Of a DNA stretch of 64,000 bases, positions 7,801-17,142 are shown piece after piece. Origin of the DNA: Novacetimonas maltaceti (GTDB taxonomy: Bacteria; Pseudomonadota; Alphaproteobacteria; Acetobacterales; Acetobacteraceae). Each line of letters opens with the position of its first letter. Positions within the stretch are counted from its first letter, which is position 1. A program made the position numbers and the translations under genes. The DNA lies in the NCBI RefSeq assembly GCF_002906255.1, contig NZ_POTC01000015.1, forward strand, positions 1 through 64,000. Direction: 5' to 3'. Under the pieces are notes generated by a model. The model ran no database searches and had not been told where the DNA came from. It saw nothing but the letters and a program-made list of their open reading frames with translations.

Positions 7801-9587
7801 GACACGATGACCGTGCGGAACATGCCCAGTTCCATGTGATAGAGCAGATGGCAGTGATAGGCCCACATCCCCGGTTCATCCACGGTGACAAGGTAGCTCA
7901 GCCGCTCCCCCGGCTTGACGATGATCGTGTGCTTGTAGGGCCGGTAATCCCCCTGCCCGTTTTCCAGTTCGCTCCAGAACCCATGCAGGTGGACGGGGTG
8001 TTCCATCATCGTGTCGTTGGTCACGATAAAGCGGACCCGCTCGCCAAGCGCGAGGCGGATTGGCTCCGCTTCGGAGAATTTCCTGCCGTCAAACCCCCAT
8101 ATGAAGCGCTCCATGTTGCCCGTCAGGTGCAGCGTGATCTCGCGCGAGGGGGAGCGCGGATCGGCCCCTGCGACAGTCGCGCGCAGGTCGGCATAGGTCA
8201 GGACCCGCCGGCCGTTATGTTCCAGCCCGTCGCCGGGTTCGGCCAGGCGGTTGATGGGCATCATGGCGACACTCTGCACCTCCACGCCGGGACGCAGGTG
8301 GGTGTGGGCGGCGGGGGATCCATGCCGGTGCGGGGGGGGCATGTGCATATGGGCCATATGCCCCATGTCCATCCCATCCATCCCTGCCATCTTCCCCATC
8401 CCCACAGGGTGTGACGGGGTGGGCGCACGCATGTCCATATGGCCCATCCCCATGTCCGTCATGGTGCGCAGCGGGCGCGGGTCCATGGGGGGGACCGGCC
8501 CCGAAACCCCGGCCTGTGTTGCCAGCGTCCCGCGGGCATATCCGGTCCGATCCTCCGCCTGTGCGAAAACGGTATAGGGACCAGGGCCTTGGGGCGTGAC
8601 CAGCACGTCATAGGTTTCCGCCGTGCCGATGCGGAATTCATCGACCCCTACAGGCTCCACGTCATTGCCATCGGCCTGTATGACCGTCATTTCCAGCCCC
8701 GGGATGCGGACATCGAACAGCGTCATGGACGAGGCATTGATGAAGCGCAGCCGGATGCGCTCCCCCGGTTGGAACAGGCCCGTCCAGTTGGCCTGTGGTG
8801 ACTGCCCGTTGAGGAGATAGGTATAGATGATGCCCGACACGTCGAGGATGTCGGTCGGGGCCATGTTCATCGCCCCCCATTGCAGGCGGTCATGCAAGGC
8901 CGCGCCCATGCCCTGGCGGCGCATGTCATGGAACAGCGTCCCCACGGTACGTTGCCGGAAATTGTAATAGTCACTGTCGAATTTGAGGTTGGAGACGATG
9001 TCCGCCGGGTCCACGTCGGTCCAGTCGGACAGGAGCATGACATATTCCCGGTCGAACGGGTGAGGCTCCCCATGCTTCGGGTCGATGATGATCGCCCCGT
9101 ACAGCCCCTTCTGTTCCTGAAAGCCGGAGTGGCTGTGATACCAGTACGTGCCGCTCTGGTGCAGGCGGAAGCGGTAGGTGAAGGTCGTTCCCGGGGCAAT
9201 GCCCGCGAAGCTCAGTCCCGGCACGCCATCCATGGGGGCCGGCAGGCGGATGCCGTGCCAGTGGATGGAACTCTCCTCATGCAGGTGGTTTGTGACATTG
9301 AGTTCAACGGTGTCCCCCTGACGCCAGCGCAGGATCGGGGCCGGTGTCGTGCCATTGATGCCCACCGCGCGGACGCGATGTCCGGTGATGTTCGCATGCA
9401 GGCGCTCAATGCCAAGGTCAAAGCGGGTGGATGGCGTGGCCGCGGGCTGGCCCGTTGGCCCCGTCATGGGGGACTGCGCACGCGAACTGCGGCCGGGTGC
9501 GGTCAGCAGCGCGCCCCACGCGCCGATGCCGGTTACGAAACGCCGGCGCGTCAGCACGCCGCCTTTCGCAGGGTACAAGGATGTCAT
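7797..9587 (-). CDS. copA: Copper resistance multicopper oxidase CopA
   Basis: A 596-residue periplasmic multicopper oxidase that oxidises Cu(I). A Tat signal is visible (TRRRFVTG at 13-20, then a hydrophobic GAWGALLTAPG). All copper centres are present: HWHGIRLPAPMDG, YWYHSHSGFQEQKG, HPVHLHGFWSE and the C-terminal HCHLLYHMELGM with the type 1 Met. A Met/His insert (GKMAGMDGMDMGHMAHMHM) near residue 405 is the usual CopA copper-binding loop. The ATG at 9587 is the one placing the twin arginines near the N-terminus. It sits second in the operon, after the Cys/His-rich gene and coupled to copB. Confidence 0.95.
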   Translation of the reverse strand: MTSLYPAKGGVLTRRRFVTGIGAWGALLTAPGRSSRAQSPMTGPTGQPAATPSTRFDLGIERLHANITGHRVRAVGINGTTPAPILRWRQGDTVELNVTNHLHEESSIHWHGIRLPAPMDGVPGLSFAGIAPGTTFTYRFRLHQSGTYWYHSHSGFQEQKGLYGAIIIDPKHGEPHPFDREYVMLLSDWTDVDPADIVSNLKFDSDYYNFRQRTVGTLFHDMRRQGMGAALHDRLQWGAMNMAPTDILDVSGIIYTYLLNGQSPQANWTGLFQPGERIRLRFINASSMTLFDVRIPGLEMTVIQADGNDVEPVGVDEFRIGTAETYDVLVTPQGPGPYTVFAQAEDRTGYARGTLATQAGVSGPVPPMDPRPLRTMTDMGMGHMDMRAPTPSHPVGMGKMAGMDGMDMGHMAHMHMPPPHRHGSPAAHTHLRPGVEVQSVAMMPINRLAEPGDGLEHNGRRVLTYADLRATVAGADPRSPSREITLHLTGNMERFIWGFDGRKFSEAEPIRLALGERVRFIVTNDTMMEHPVHLHGFWSELENGQGDYRPYKHTIIVKPGERLSYLVTVDEPGMWAYHCHLLYHMELGMFRTVIVS

Positions 9588-9664
9588 GGAAGGATATCCG
9601 CCAGAAAACAGGGACAGGCACGGCAGCCCGCAGGGCAGCCGGTCCCGCAACGGTCAGGAGAGGA

Positions 9665-10060
9665 TCAGGCCGTTGTTCTGGGCGGTGGAAGTGCCGGGGC
9701 AGACGCCACGCCACCATTGGCAAGGGCATAGCGCGTGCCGAATGCAACCGTGACGAAACGCACATGGATCAGGGATGACGCCCCTGATGCCATGGCCCAG
9801 CCAGTCATGCAGGCCGCGCCCGACAGGCAGCAGCTTTCACTGCCATGTTCGCAGTCCTGATGGGGGTCGCAAGGTTGCCTGTGATGGCACTGGTGGGCGT
9901 GACCATGCACATCCGCCATGGACGCCATGACCGCCATCCCATGCGAAACAGCAGGCGGTGCGGCAAGGGCCTGTATGGGCATGACAGACAGCAGCAGCCC
10001 CACCTGGAACACCAGGCAGGCCAGCACATGTCGCCACTTCCTTATGCCGATCCTGTTCAC
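9665..10060 (-). CDS. Cys/His-rich secreted protein, first gene of the copper operon
   Basis: A 131-residue protein with a signal peptide (VLACLVFQVGLLLSVMPIQALA) and a mature segment with closely spaced ligands: HGHAHQCHHRQPCDPHQDC followed by EHGSESCCLSGAAC. It starts at a GTG (10060) with AGGGA about eight bases upstream. It is transcribed 77 bases ahead of copA. Similar short uncharacterised proteins accompany metal-resistance genes, so a periplasmic metal-binding or sensing role is inferred. The GTG is supported by the intact signal peptide directly after it. Confidence 0.6.
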   Translation of the reverse strand: MNRIGIRKWRHVLACLVFQVGLLLSVMPIQALAAPPAVSHGMAVMASMADVHGHAHQCHHRQPCDPHQDCEHGSESCCLSGAACMTGWAMASGASSLIHVRFVTVAFGTRYALANGGVASAPALPPPRTTA

Positions 10061-10165
10061 ACCCGTTCCCTGTCATCCACAGGAATGCTTCGCCATGCTC
10101 CCTCAGGGGCACAGCCTCATAGCATGCCTGCCCCTTCCATTGCCATAGCGCTGATGCATGCGACC

Positions 10166-10930
10166 TCACCACATGCGCCATGGCGCATTGCGCGTTTCCC
10201 ACAGATGTTCAAGATGGCGCTTGTCACGCAGGGTATCCATGGAATGCCAGAACCCGTCATGCTTCAGGGCCATCAGTTGCCCGTCATTGGCCAGTCGTTC
10301 CAGTGGGCCTCGTTCGAAGACGGTTTCATCATCCTCCAGATACCCGAAGACGGAAGGCGACAGCACGAAGAACCCACCATTGACGTAACCCGGCTCGACC
10401 GGTTTTTCGCGGAAGGCGTCCACGCACCCATTGACGATTTCCAGCGTCCCGAAACGCGCCGGGGGCTTGACCGCCGTAACCGTGGCGATACGCCCGTGGC
10501 TGTGGTGGTAATCGATGGTCGTGCGGACATCTATTTCCGCGACCCCATCGCCATATGTCATGCAGAACGCCTCGTCCTGCAGGTAGGGCTGCAGGCGGCG
10601 CAGGCGTCCGCCCGTCATGGTGTCCAGCCCGGTATCCACCAGCGTCACGCGCCACGGTTCGGCGCTACGCTTCAGGGTGACGATACTGTCACTGCACATG
10701 TCCACCGTAATGTCCGAGGACAGGAGATGGTAGTTGGCAAAATACTGCTTGATCATCTCCGCCTTGTAGCCAAGCGGGATCACGAAATCGTTGATCCCCG
10801 CGTGGGAATAGATCTTCATGATGTGCCACAGGATCGGTCGTCCCCCGATTTCGACCATCGGCTTTGGCCTGCTGTCGGTTTCCTCCATCAGGCGTGTTCC
10901 GTAACCACCGGACAGGATAACGGCTTTCAT
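10166..10930 (-). CDS. rfbF: Glucose-1-phosphate cytidylyltransferase (RfbF)
   Basis: A 254-residue nucleotidyltransferase forming CDP-glucose from CTP and glucose 1-phosphate (EC 2.7.7.33), the entry step to CDP-deoxysugars. The signature MKAVILSGGYGTRLMEETDSRPKPM is followed by the family's GGRPILWHIMKIY and GLDTMTGGRLRRLQPYL segments, and MTYGDGVAEID holds the metal Asp. Length is standard. It is the last gene of a minus-strand block with a glycosyltransferase and an epimerase. Notably no CDP-glucose 4,6-dehydratase (RfbG) is seen in the window. Confidence 0.93.
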   Translation of the reverse strand: MKAVILSGGYGTRLMEETDSRPKPMVEIGGRPILWHIMKIYSHAGINDFVIPLGYKAEMIKQYFANYHLLSSDITVDMCSDSIVTLKRSAEPWRVTLVDTGLDTMTGGRLRRLQPYLQDEAFCMTYGDGVAEIDVRTTIDYHHSHGRIATVTAVKPPARFGTLEIVNGCVDAFREKPVEPGYVNGGFFVLSPSVFGYLEDDETVFERGPLERLANDGQLMALKHDGFWHSMDTLRDKRHLEHLWETRNAPWRMW

Positions 10931-11006
10931 GACCTCTGTTCTCCATTCAGGATTGTGGCAGGGCTGGATGATCCGTGACGTCGCGCACCCTTCATGGCGG
11001 GCGCGG

Positions 11007-11900
11007 TCATGTCGGCAGGTTCAGCCTGCGGCGCATGGTGACCCCGACACTCGGCAAGGCCCGGCGCAGCCACTGCCCCATGCCGATCTCCCCTCCCTCG
11101 CAGCGGAATCTCCAGTTGGAGACCATGTTTTCCATGACCTGCAGGGGGTAGTAATCCTCAAAGAACCGCAATCCATCCGTTGCGGCGAAACATTCGGCAA
11201 GGAAGGACCCGCGCGGCGGGGCAAAGCGTTTCCATATGCCGATACGCACCATCTGGTCGTTCCACAGATGCAGCGTATAGGCAGAGGCGCAGAGCCGTTC
11301 ACATTCCTGCCGGTATTGCGGCAGCAGGAACTTCCACGCCTCGCGCAGGTGGATCGGGAAGAAATACTGCGGTGCGTAGGATTCCTGCATGACCACCTGC
11401 TTTCCGAACAGGGACGTCAGCAGGCGTGGGCCGGTCGCCCCCCACACCAGGTCGCGGTCCCGCATGGCCAGCGTTTCCTGGACAAGGGTGTCGAGTTTCG
11501 GATTGTCGCGTTCCAGCCGCATGATCGCACCACAGACCGAAACGGGATCTTCCTTGGCCAGCAGCAGATCCCACCGTGGCAGGTTCAGCGGCCGTAGCAG
11601 AAGCATGTCCGCGTCAACCCATATGTGGTCCGTCCGGCGGGAAAGTTCGTAACGGAACAGGTCCGAAAAATGGCTGAGGTTCGGTTTCCCCCGGATCAGG
11701 AAACGTGCCATGTTGGTGGGATCGGTAATTTCGCGCGCATCACCGTTCACGACACCCGCCGGAAGGTTTTCGATGGCGTCGTAACTGTAGACGGTAAAGA
11801 TGTATCCCTGCGCCACATACGAATTGATGCAGGCGGCTTCGTATGCCGAAAGTGCGGTTCCCCCCCAGAAAGTGGCGAATGTCGGTTGAAAAGGCGTCAT
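11007..11900 (-). CDS. Glycosyltransferase with DxD motif (GT32/capsular type)
   Basis: A 297-residue soluble protein starting TPFQPTFATFWGGTALSAYE. It has the layout of GT32-like or alpha-1,4-glycosyltransferase (Gb3-synthase-like) sugar transferases: an early SYVAQGYIFTVYSYD strand, FSDLFRYELSRRTDHIWVDADMLLLRP with the WVDAD metal-binding DxD near residue 98, and a C-terminal HLWNDQM. The ATG at 11900 has GGA five bases upstream; an ATG three codons earlier is possible. Flanked by the epimerase and rfbF, it probably transfers a sugar during surface polysaccharide assembly. Donor and acceptor are unknown. Confidence 0.65.
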   Translation of the reverse strand: MTPFQPTFATFWGGTALSAYEAACINSYVAQGYIFTVYSYDAIENLPAGVVNGDAREITDPTNMARFLIRGKPNLSHFSDLFRYELSRRTDHIWVDADMLLLRPLNLPRWDLLLAKEDPVSVCGAIMRLERDNPKLDTLVQETLAMRDRDLVWGATGPRLLTSLFGKQVVMQESYAPQYFFPIHLREAWKFLLPQYRQECERLCASAYTLHLWNDQMVRIGIWKRFAPPRGSFLAECFAATDGLRFFEDYYPLQVMENMVSNWRFRCEGGEIGMGQWLRRALPSVGVTMRRRLNLPT

Positions 11901-11936
11901 GAATTCCATCCTGCTGCTCTGTGGGAATGAAGAAGG

Positions 11937-12980
11937 TCAGGGATTTCTGACCCATCGCAGGTCCTGCCCCAGATATCCGGCATCAAGCATGTGTCTGAGT
12001 GCATGCAGGCGGATCAGGGAGGAATGGCGAAAATCCGTATCCGAAAAGCCGAGATCACGCAGGCCCGCAATCAGTTCGGCAATGGTTTCGGACAGGCTGA
12101 CCCGGGGCACGAAATCTGGCGCAAGTGACCGGAACAGCGAGAAATCGACCCTGTAGGACCTGCGGTCCGGCGGGGCGTCCGTATTGATGCTGACGGTGGT
12201 GCCGGGAAGATGTTGGGCCACCGCCTCGGCAAGGTCGCGGACGGTGTAGTTCCATGCGTCACTGCCCGCATTGACCACCAGGCGGCGTTCGCCCGCGCGG
12301 GTGATGGCCCATTCGATGGCACGCGCCATGTCGCGGACATGAATCAGGGGCCGCCATGGCGTTCCATCGCTCAGGACTGTTATTTTCCCGGACGTCAGGG
12401 CGCCTGCGACAAAATCGTTGATGACCAGATCCAGCCTCAGGCGGTCCGAAAATCCACATGCCGTTGCGAAACGCAGGCATGTGACGGTCATTTCACCAAG
12501 GTCCATCTGCATCAGGGCACGTTCGGTGTCGATCTTGGACCGTGCATAGGCGGTCAGCGGCTCGACCGGATCGCCTTCCCTGCGCGGCAGGCCGTCGGAG
12601 GCACCATATACGCTGCAACTGGATGCGAATGCGAAATGCCTGACACCGGCATCGGCCGCCATCCGCGCCAGGCGCAGGCTGCCGCCACGGTTGATCTGGT
12701 CGGTTACTTCCTCAAAGCGCGATCCCATGGGATCATTGGAAATGGCAGCCAGCTGAACGATTGCATCGGTATCGTTCATGACATGGGGCGCAATATCACG
12801 CACGTCCCCGAAATACTGTGCGTCCAGCGCAATCTCTGGCAGAGGTCCGGCGGTGGTCAGGCATTGCCCGAACAGGCCGCTGTCATATCCCACCAGCACC
12901 GCCGTGGGAAAACGCTTCCGCAGGTGGCGCACGACCACGGGGCCAAGATAGCCCATATTTCCAACGACGAGGATGCGCAT
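11937..12980 (-). CDS. NAD-dependent epimerase/dehydratase (extended SDR)
   Basis: A 347-residue extended short-chain dehydrogenase acting on NDP-sugars. The Rossmann glycine motif is VVGNMGYLGPVV at the N-terminus, the catalytic region is FAFASSCSVYGASDG with the YARSK (YxxxK) following near residue 145, and RPLIHVRDMARAI is the usual substrate-binding segment. It is the first gene of the minus-strand sugar block. Given the rfbF gene and the absence of a visible RfbG, it may act on a CDP-sugar, but the nucleotide and reaction are not readable from sequence. Confidence 0.8.
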   Translation of the reverse strand: MRILVVGNMGYLGPVVVRHLRKRFPTAVLVGYDSGLFGQCLTTAGPLPEIALDAQYFGDVRDIAPHVMNDTDAIVQLAAISNDPMGSRFEEVTDQINRGGSLRLARMAADAGVRHFAFASSCSVYGASDGLPRREGDPVEPLTAYARSKIDTERALMQMDLGEMTVTCLRFATACGFSDRLRLDLVINDFVAGALTSGKITVLSDGTPWRPLIHVRDMARAIEWAITRAGERRLVVNAGSDAWNYTVRDLAEAVAQHLPGTTVSINTDAPPDRRSYRVDFSLFRSLAPDFVPRVSLSETIAELIAGLRDLGFSDTDFRHSSLIRLHALRHMLDAGYLGQDLRWVRNP

Positions 12981-13344
12981 ATTTCTCTTCTTGGATATCA
13001 GGGGTGAAGTTCTAATAAAAATTCATCATATCAGTCGTGTAACCATGAATATTTCATGATCGGAAGGAAATGTCCGGTTTGGTGCTGCGCCATCATCCGA
13101 TGACGGCCTGACGCGGCTTTCCTTTTCCCGCTTTGCTTTGCTGGGATCAGGAACGTCATTTTTCCTGTCGGGTTTTGTATCGAAGAAAAGAAAATACAAA
13201 TAATTTACGACAATGTTTCATACTTCCGGAATTTCATGAAATCCGGATGATGCCTGCAGGATTAACGAAACCCTGTCATTTCGGACACGTTTCAGAAGAC
13301 GGTTGTCCATGCAGTCATGATATCGCGAAGAGAAACCACAGCTC
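12981..13344. promoter_or_regulatory. Divergent promoter region of the polysaccharide locus
   Basis: A 364-base AT-rich region between two divergently transcribed blocks. It must hold both promoters. An imperfect palindrome centred on ATTTCATGAAAT with CCGG ends lies at 13226-13246, and a related TATTTCATGATCGG occurs near 13048. These could be operator sites. No coding frame is convincing. Confidence 0.5.
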
Positions 13345-14133
13345 ATGATCCAGGAAATGAAGTCCGTGCCCCCTGCCCCCCACCGGCATGGAACGGCGCT
13401 GGTAACCGGGGCGGGAAGCGGGATTGGCCGTGCGATTGCCATAGCGCTTTGCAATGCCGGTTATCACGTCATTCTGGCGGGGCGACGGCGTGTTCCCCTG
13501 TCTGCTCTGGCATCGCAGTTGGGAGAGGACCGCACGACAGTCTGGCCCGTGGATATTACGCAGCCTGCTGCACTGCCGTCCTTTACGGACGGTCTCTGCT
13601 CCCTCGACATCCTCGTTCATTCCGCAGGCATGTTTGACAGCGGAAAACTTGCGGACATCCCGCCAGATAGCAAGGAGTTGCTTTATCGCGTCAATGTCAG
13701 CGCGCCGCTTCATCTTTCGGGCCTGCTGTTGCCTGCTCTGCGTAAAGCACGCGGGCAGATCGTATTCATCAATTCGACAGCCTCTCTGGGCGCACGTGTC
13801 ACGCAGGACGCTTATGCGGCAAGCAAGCATGCACTCCGGCAGGAAGTTGCACATTTCAGGGAACGAAACCGCGGAAGTGGCATCCGTGTGCTGAATGTCT
13901 ATCCCGGCCGGACAGCAACCCCCATGCAATCCGAGGTCCTGCGGCAGGAAGGACGTCCCGATGCGGATATTTCATTGCTGCAGCCGGAAGATATCGCCAC
14001 CGTCATCCTGGACAGCATCGCCATGCCACGGCGTGCGGAAGTGACAGATATTGTCATCCGGCCGGCCGAACATGCCGATGATTCCAGGGAAGTGAAGGAC
14101 CGGCATGAATGGAGGCCGGACGCAGGTTCATGA
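13345..14133 (+). CDS. SDR family NAD(P)-dependent oxidoreductase
   Basis: A 262-residue classical short-chain dehydrogenase. The cofactor motif is TALVTGAGSGIGRAIAIAL (about residues 17-35), AGRRR suggests NADP preference, and catalytic residues are in INSTASLGARVTQDAYAASKHAL (Ser and YxxxK). A PGRTATPM segment follows as expected. It is the first gene of the plus-strand sugar block. It might reduce a keto-sugar, but classical SDRs are too versatile for a firm assignment. A start five codons later is possible. Confidence 0.75.
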   Translation: MIQEMKSVPPAPHRHGTALVTGAGSGIGRAIAIALCNAGYHVILAGRRRVPLSALASQLGEDRTTVWPVDITQPAALPSFTDGLCSLDILVHSAGMFDSGKLADIPPDSKELLYRVNVSAPLHLSGLLLPALRKARGQIVFINSTASLGARVTQDAYAASKHALRQEVAHFRERNRGSGIRVLNVYPGRTATPMQSEVLRQEGRPDADISLLQPEDIATVILDSIAMPRRAEVTDIVIRPAEHADDSREVKDRHEWRPDAGS

Positions 14134-14205
14134 ACAATTTTTCCCCGGACATGAAACCTTCGCCATGGGGCACGCTTAAGCAGGCACCCCGGAGTGTTAT
14201 CAAGG

Positions 14206-14225
14206 CCTCCGGTTGATGCCGGAGG
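14206..14225 (+). terminator. Hairpin after the SDR gene
   Basis: Arms CCTCCGG (14206-14212) and CCGGAGG (14219-14225) enclose a six-base loop between the SDR gene and the epimerase-like gene. There is no T-tract, so it may equally be an attenuating or processing structure within the operon. Confidence 0.3.
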
Positions 14226-14239
14226 TGTGATCGGAGCCA

Positions 14240-14794
14240 ATGCTGTTCAGACAGGCAGAAATATCCGGTGCCCGGACAATTACCCTCCCCCGTCACCATG
14301 ATGAGCGGGGTTCGTTTGGCCGTATATTTGATCGTGAGCGTTTTGCGGATAATGGAATTTCATGCAATTTCGTGCAGGCAAGTATTTCGCGCACATCATA
14401 TGCGGGTACGTTGAGGGGACTGCACTTCCAGCGCTTTCCCCACGCTGAAGCCAAGCTTGTCCACTGCCTGCGCGGGGAGATGTACGATGTCATCTGCGAC
14501 CTGCGTCCTGACTCCCCTACATATCTGAAACATCAGTCTTTTTATCTAAACTGTTCTGACAACGAGATGATTTTCATTCCACCCGGCTGTGCCCACGGTT
14601 TCATGACGCTCAGTGATGATGTCGAAGTATTGTATGCGATGTCTGACATATATGCGCCAGACCATGCCATGGGCCTGCGGTTTGACGATCCGGTCCTTGG
14701 GATTTCGTGGCCCCGTCCTGTCGCCCACATTTCCACGAGGGATCTGGAATGGCCGAAATACAAAGACAGTAAACATCATGACCGGATAAAATAA
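14240..14794 (+). CDS. dTDP-4-dehydrorhamnose 3,5-epimerase family protein (RfbC/RmlC-like)
   Basis: A 184-residue cupin epimerase of NDP-4-keto-sugars. Active-site elements are intact: GTLRGLHFQ with the base His, the Lys in AEAKLVHC, and the Tyr in SDIYAPDHAMGLRFDDP; FIPPGCAHGF and DLRPDSPTY also match RmlC. GGAG precedes the ATG at optimal spacing. In context with rfbF and the C-methyltransferase it is more likely part of a branched deoxysugar pathway than of dTDP-rhamnose synthesis, since no rmlA, rmlB or rmlD is present in the window. Confidence 0.85.
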   Translation: MLFRQAEISGARTITLPRHHDERGSFGRIFDRERFADNGISCNFVQASISRTSYAGTLRGLHFQRFPHAEAKLVHCLRGEMYDVICDLRPDSPTYLKHQSFYLNCSDNEMIFIPPGCAHGFMTLSDDVEVLYAMSDIYAPDHAMGLRFDDPVLGISWPRPVAHISTRDLEWPKYKDSKHHDRIK

Positions 14795-14825
14795 ATCAAC
14801 CCCTTCGATACAATGGATCGCCGCC

Positions 14826-16121
14826 ATGGAAAGTCTGACACAGTCTTCGCCGCATGCGCATATGCAGCTACATTCGGCAATACCCTATTCCTCCACGGGA
14901 TCATGCCGCCTGTGCAATACGCCCCTTCGACGAAGCGTCGTTGACCTGGGGCTTTCCCCACTGGCGAATTCATTTATCAAACCTGAACTGCAAAATGCGA
15001 TGGAGGCATTCTATCCGCTTCACGCATTCATCTGCGAGAAGTGCTTCCTGGTGCAGTTGTCGGAGTTTGAGTCCCCCCAGTCCATTTTTGGCGATTACAT
15101 ATATTTTTCATCCTATTCCGCCAGTTGGCTCCAGCATGCGAAAACATATGTTTCCAGACAGGTCGAGCGTTTTGCGCTGGATGAAAACTCCCTTGTCGTG
15201 GAGGTCGCAAGCAATGACGGATACCTGCTGCAATATGTGCAGGAGGCCGGGATCCGGAGCCTGGGGATAGAGCCGGCCGCGAATGTGGCGGAAATCGCAA
15301 TCGCAAAGGGGATTCCAACGGAAATCGCCTTCTTCGGCGCGCAGACAGCAACACGCCTGAAAGCGGCCGGATATGCAGCAGACCTGATGGCCGCCAACAA
15401 TGTGGTTGCACATGTTCCGGATCTGCATGATTTCCTTGAAGGGTTTAAGATCCTCCTTGCCCCCGAAGGGGTCGTGACGTTCGAATTTCCACATCTCCTG
15501 CGGCTGATAAAGGAATATCAGTTCGACACCATCTATCATGAACATTTTTCCTATATCTCTTTGCTGGTGATCCGTCGTGCCCTGTCAGACCATGGGTTAC
15601 GTGTCTTCGATGTCGAGCAGCTTCCCACACATGGCGGTTCCCTGCGGGTCTATGCCACACACACGGAAAATGGCCGGCTGAAGGAAGCCGCCGCTGTCGA
15701 TGAAATCTGCAGGGAAGAAAGCGACTTCGGCCTTGAAAGGCTCGAAACTTACGAGAAATTTTCAAGGTCTGTCGTCAATATCAAATGCAATCTTCTGCAA
15801 TTCCTGATCGATGCGCGTCGCAATGGAAAAGTCGTTGCAGGGTACGGCGCCCCCGCCAAGGGAAATACACTCCTGAATTACTGTGGTGTAGGGCCGGAGC
15901 TCATCCCCTTCACGGTGGATGCAAGTCCGTACAAGCAGAACATGCTGCTGCCCGGGACGCGGATACCGGTTCTTTCCCCGGAAGCGATCTTTGAAAGAAA
16001 GCCGGATTTTGTACTGATACTTCCATGGAACCTGAAAAATGAGATCGTTGGCACCATGGCGGGCATTCGCGAATGGGGGGGACAGTTTGTAGTCCCGATA
16101 CCCGATATTGAAATATTCTAA
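14826..16121 (+). CDS. SAM-dependent sugar C-methyltransferase (TylC3/TcaB9-like)
   Basis: A 431-residue protein with the three-part layout of NDP-sugar C-3 methyltransferases. An N-terminal zinc site is C27-x-x-C30 with C70-x-x-C73. A class I SAM fold follows with VVEVASNDGYLLQYV near residue 122. The catalytic DTIYHEHFSYIS segment contains the Tyr and His found in TcaB9. A C-terminal Rossmann-like domain holds VAGYGAPAKGNTLLNYC. This predicts branching methylation of a 4-keto-sugar. The start is weakly supported because the ribosome-binding site is poor, but the zinc motif fits it. Confidence 0.85.
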   Translation: MESLTQSSPHAHMQLHSAIPYSSTGSCRLCNTPLRRSVVDLGLSPLANSFIKPELQNAMEAFYPLHAFICEKCFLVQLSEFESPQSIFGDYIYFSSYSASWLQHAKTYVSRQVERFALDENSLVVEVASNDGYLLQYVQEAGIRSLGIEPAANVAEIAIAKGIPTEIAFFGAQTATRLKAAGYAADLMAANNVVAHVPDLHDFLEGFKILLAPEGVVTFEFPHLLRLIKEYQFDTIYHEHFSYISLLVIRRALSDHGLRVFDVEQLPTHGGSLRVYATHTENGRLKEAAAVDEICREESDFGLERLETYEKFSRSVVNIKCNLLQFLIDARRNGKVVAGYGAPAKGNTLLNYCGVGPELIPFTVDASPYKQNMLLPGTRIPVLSPEAIFERKPDFVLILPWNLKNEIVGTMAGIREWGGQFVVPIPDIEIF

Positions 16122-17121
16122 CCGTCTGAATATCATATTACATATTCAGGCCCTATCAGGAAATCTGACGGTGGTTTGTAAACCTCGATATGCTGTCCTG
16201 TTCCGCACCCATGTATGGGACAGTTTTGTTGAACGCCAGTTTTTGAGTCTTCGATCGATGATCGGAAGTGGTGACCTGTTTATTGTTGCAAATAACACGT
16301 CCGGGGAATGCCAGATTCCTGCTGGCCTGCCCGGCCTCGTGTTCCATGAGTCGGATTTCCGCAGGCAGGGGCTTGAATTCGGGATCAGCGGGAATCCCAT
16401 GTGGTATAACGTGGATTACGCATTGTATTTCTTTGCTGATAAATACGATAAATATGATTACTACGTACTGTTCGAATATGATGTATGTGGAAATATTGAT
16501 TTCGATCGACTGATGGATGATATCCACCGCGATGGGAGTGACCTGGTCGGCCTGACATCAGGCGGCATGTTTGAGAAATGGCATTTCTACCGTTCATGCG
16601 TGGATCTTTACAAAGAACCCGACCTGACAAAGACATTCCTGCAGATAGGTATTTTTTCCAGACGGAATGTCTCTCTCCTGCACCGGCGCAGGCTTGCCCT
16701 GTCAGAGCAGTTCAGGTCAGGAACACTGAAAAACTGGCCGCATTGCGAGGCATTCATTCCCATAGAAACGAAGCTGGCGGGGCATCGCTTTACCGAACTG
16801 TCGAATTACCTGAATGTCCGGCGATACCGTCATGAACCGGCCTATCTTGAAGAAGATATGGAAATTCTGGAGAAAAATGAAGTCGTTCATCCGGTTCTCG
16901 ACAGGAAACGCTATATCCTGAGCGCAATCCGTTATGAGGGACGACCGGAGAAATTCTTCCTCCCTGGCAGCACCTTTGGAAAACGGCTGCGGCGGTTACC
17001 GGCCAGGACCTATATTCTCCCTCTCCTCAAGGCCCTGTGGCGCCGTTCCCAGACGCTGGTGACGGGGCTTCTGGGCAAGGCATCCTTTTTCAGCCTGACA
17101 AAAACCAGAGAAGAATTCTGA
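16108..17121 (+). CDS. Putative glycosyltransferase of the polysaccharide locus
   Basis: A 337-residue protein with no firmly recognised family. It begins with a strand containing RYAVLFRTHVWDSFVERQFLSLR and has YDYYVLFEYDVCGNIDFDRL near residue 130, resembling the acidic nucleotide-sugar-binding segment of transferases. A charged C-terminus with a possible amphipathic, membrane-associated helix (ILPLLKALWRRSQTLVTGLLG) follows. It overlaps the methyltransferase gene by 14 bases, which suggests coupled translation, though later GTG starts are possible. Base composition is richer in AT than the flanks. A transferase role is inferred from context. Confidence 0.55.
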   Translation: MKYSNRLNIILHIQALSGNLTVVCKPRYAVLFRTHVWDSFVERQFLSLRSMIGSGDLFIVANNTSGECQIPAGLPGLVFHESDFRRQGLEFGISGNPMWYNVDYALYFFADKYDKYDYYVLFEYDVCGNIDFDRLMDDIHRDGSDLVGLTSGGMFEKWHFYRSCVDLYKEPDLTKTFLQIGIFSRRNVSLLHRRRLALSEQFRSGTLKNWPHCEAFIPIETKLAGHRFTELSNYLNVRRYRHEPAYLEEDMEILEKNEVVHPVLDRKRYILSAIRYEGRPEKFFLPGSTFGKRLRRLPARTYILPLLKALWRRSQTLVTGLLGKASFFSLTKTREEF

Positions 17122-17142
17122 ATATATGTGAAGGATTTTGGA

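Noticed and set aside
8330-8460. Repetitive CATCCC/CCCATG stretch in the copA region
   Set aside because: Explained by the Met/His copper-binding loop of CopA.
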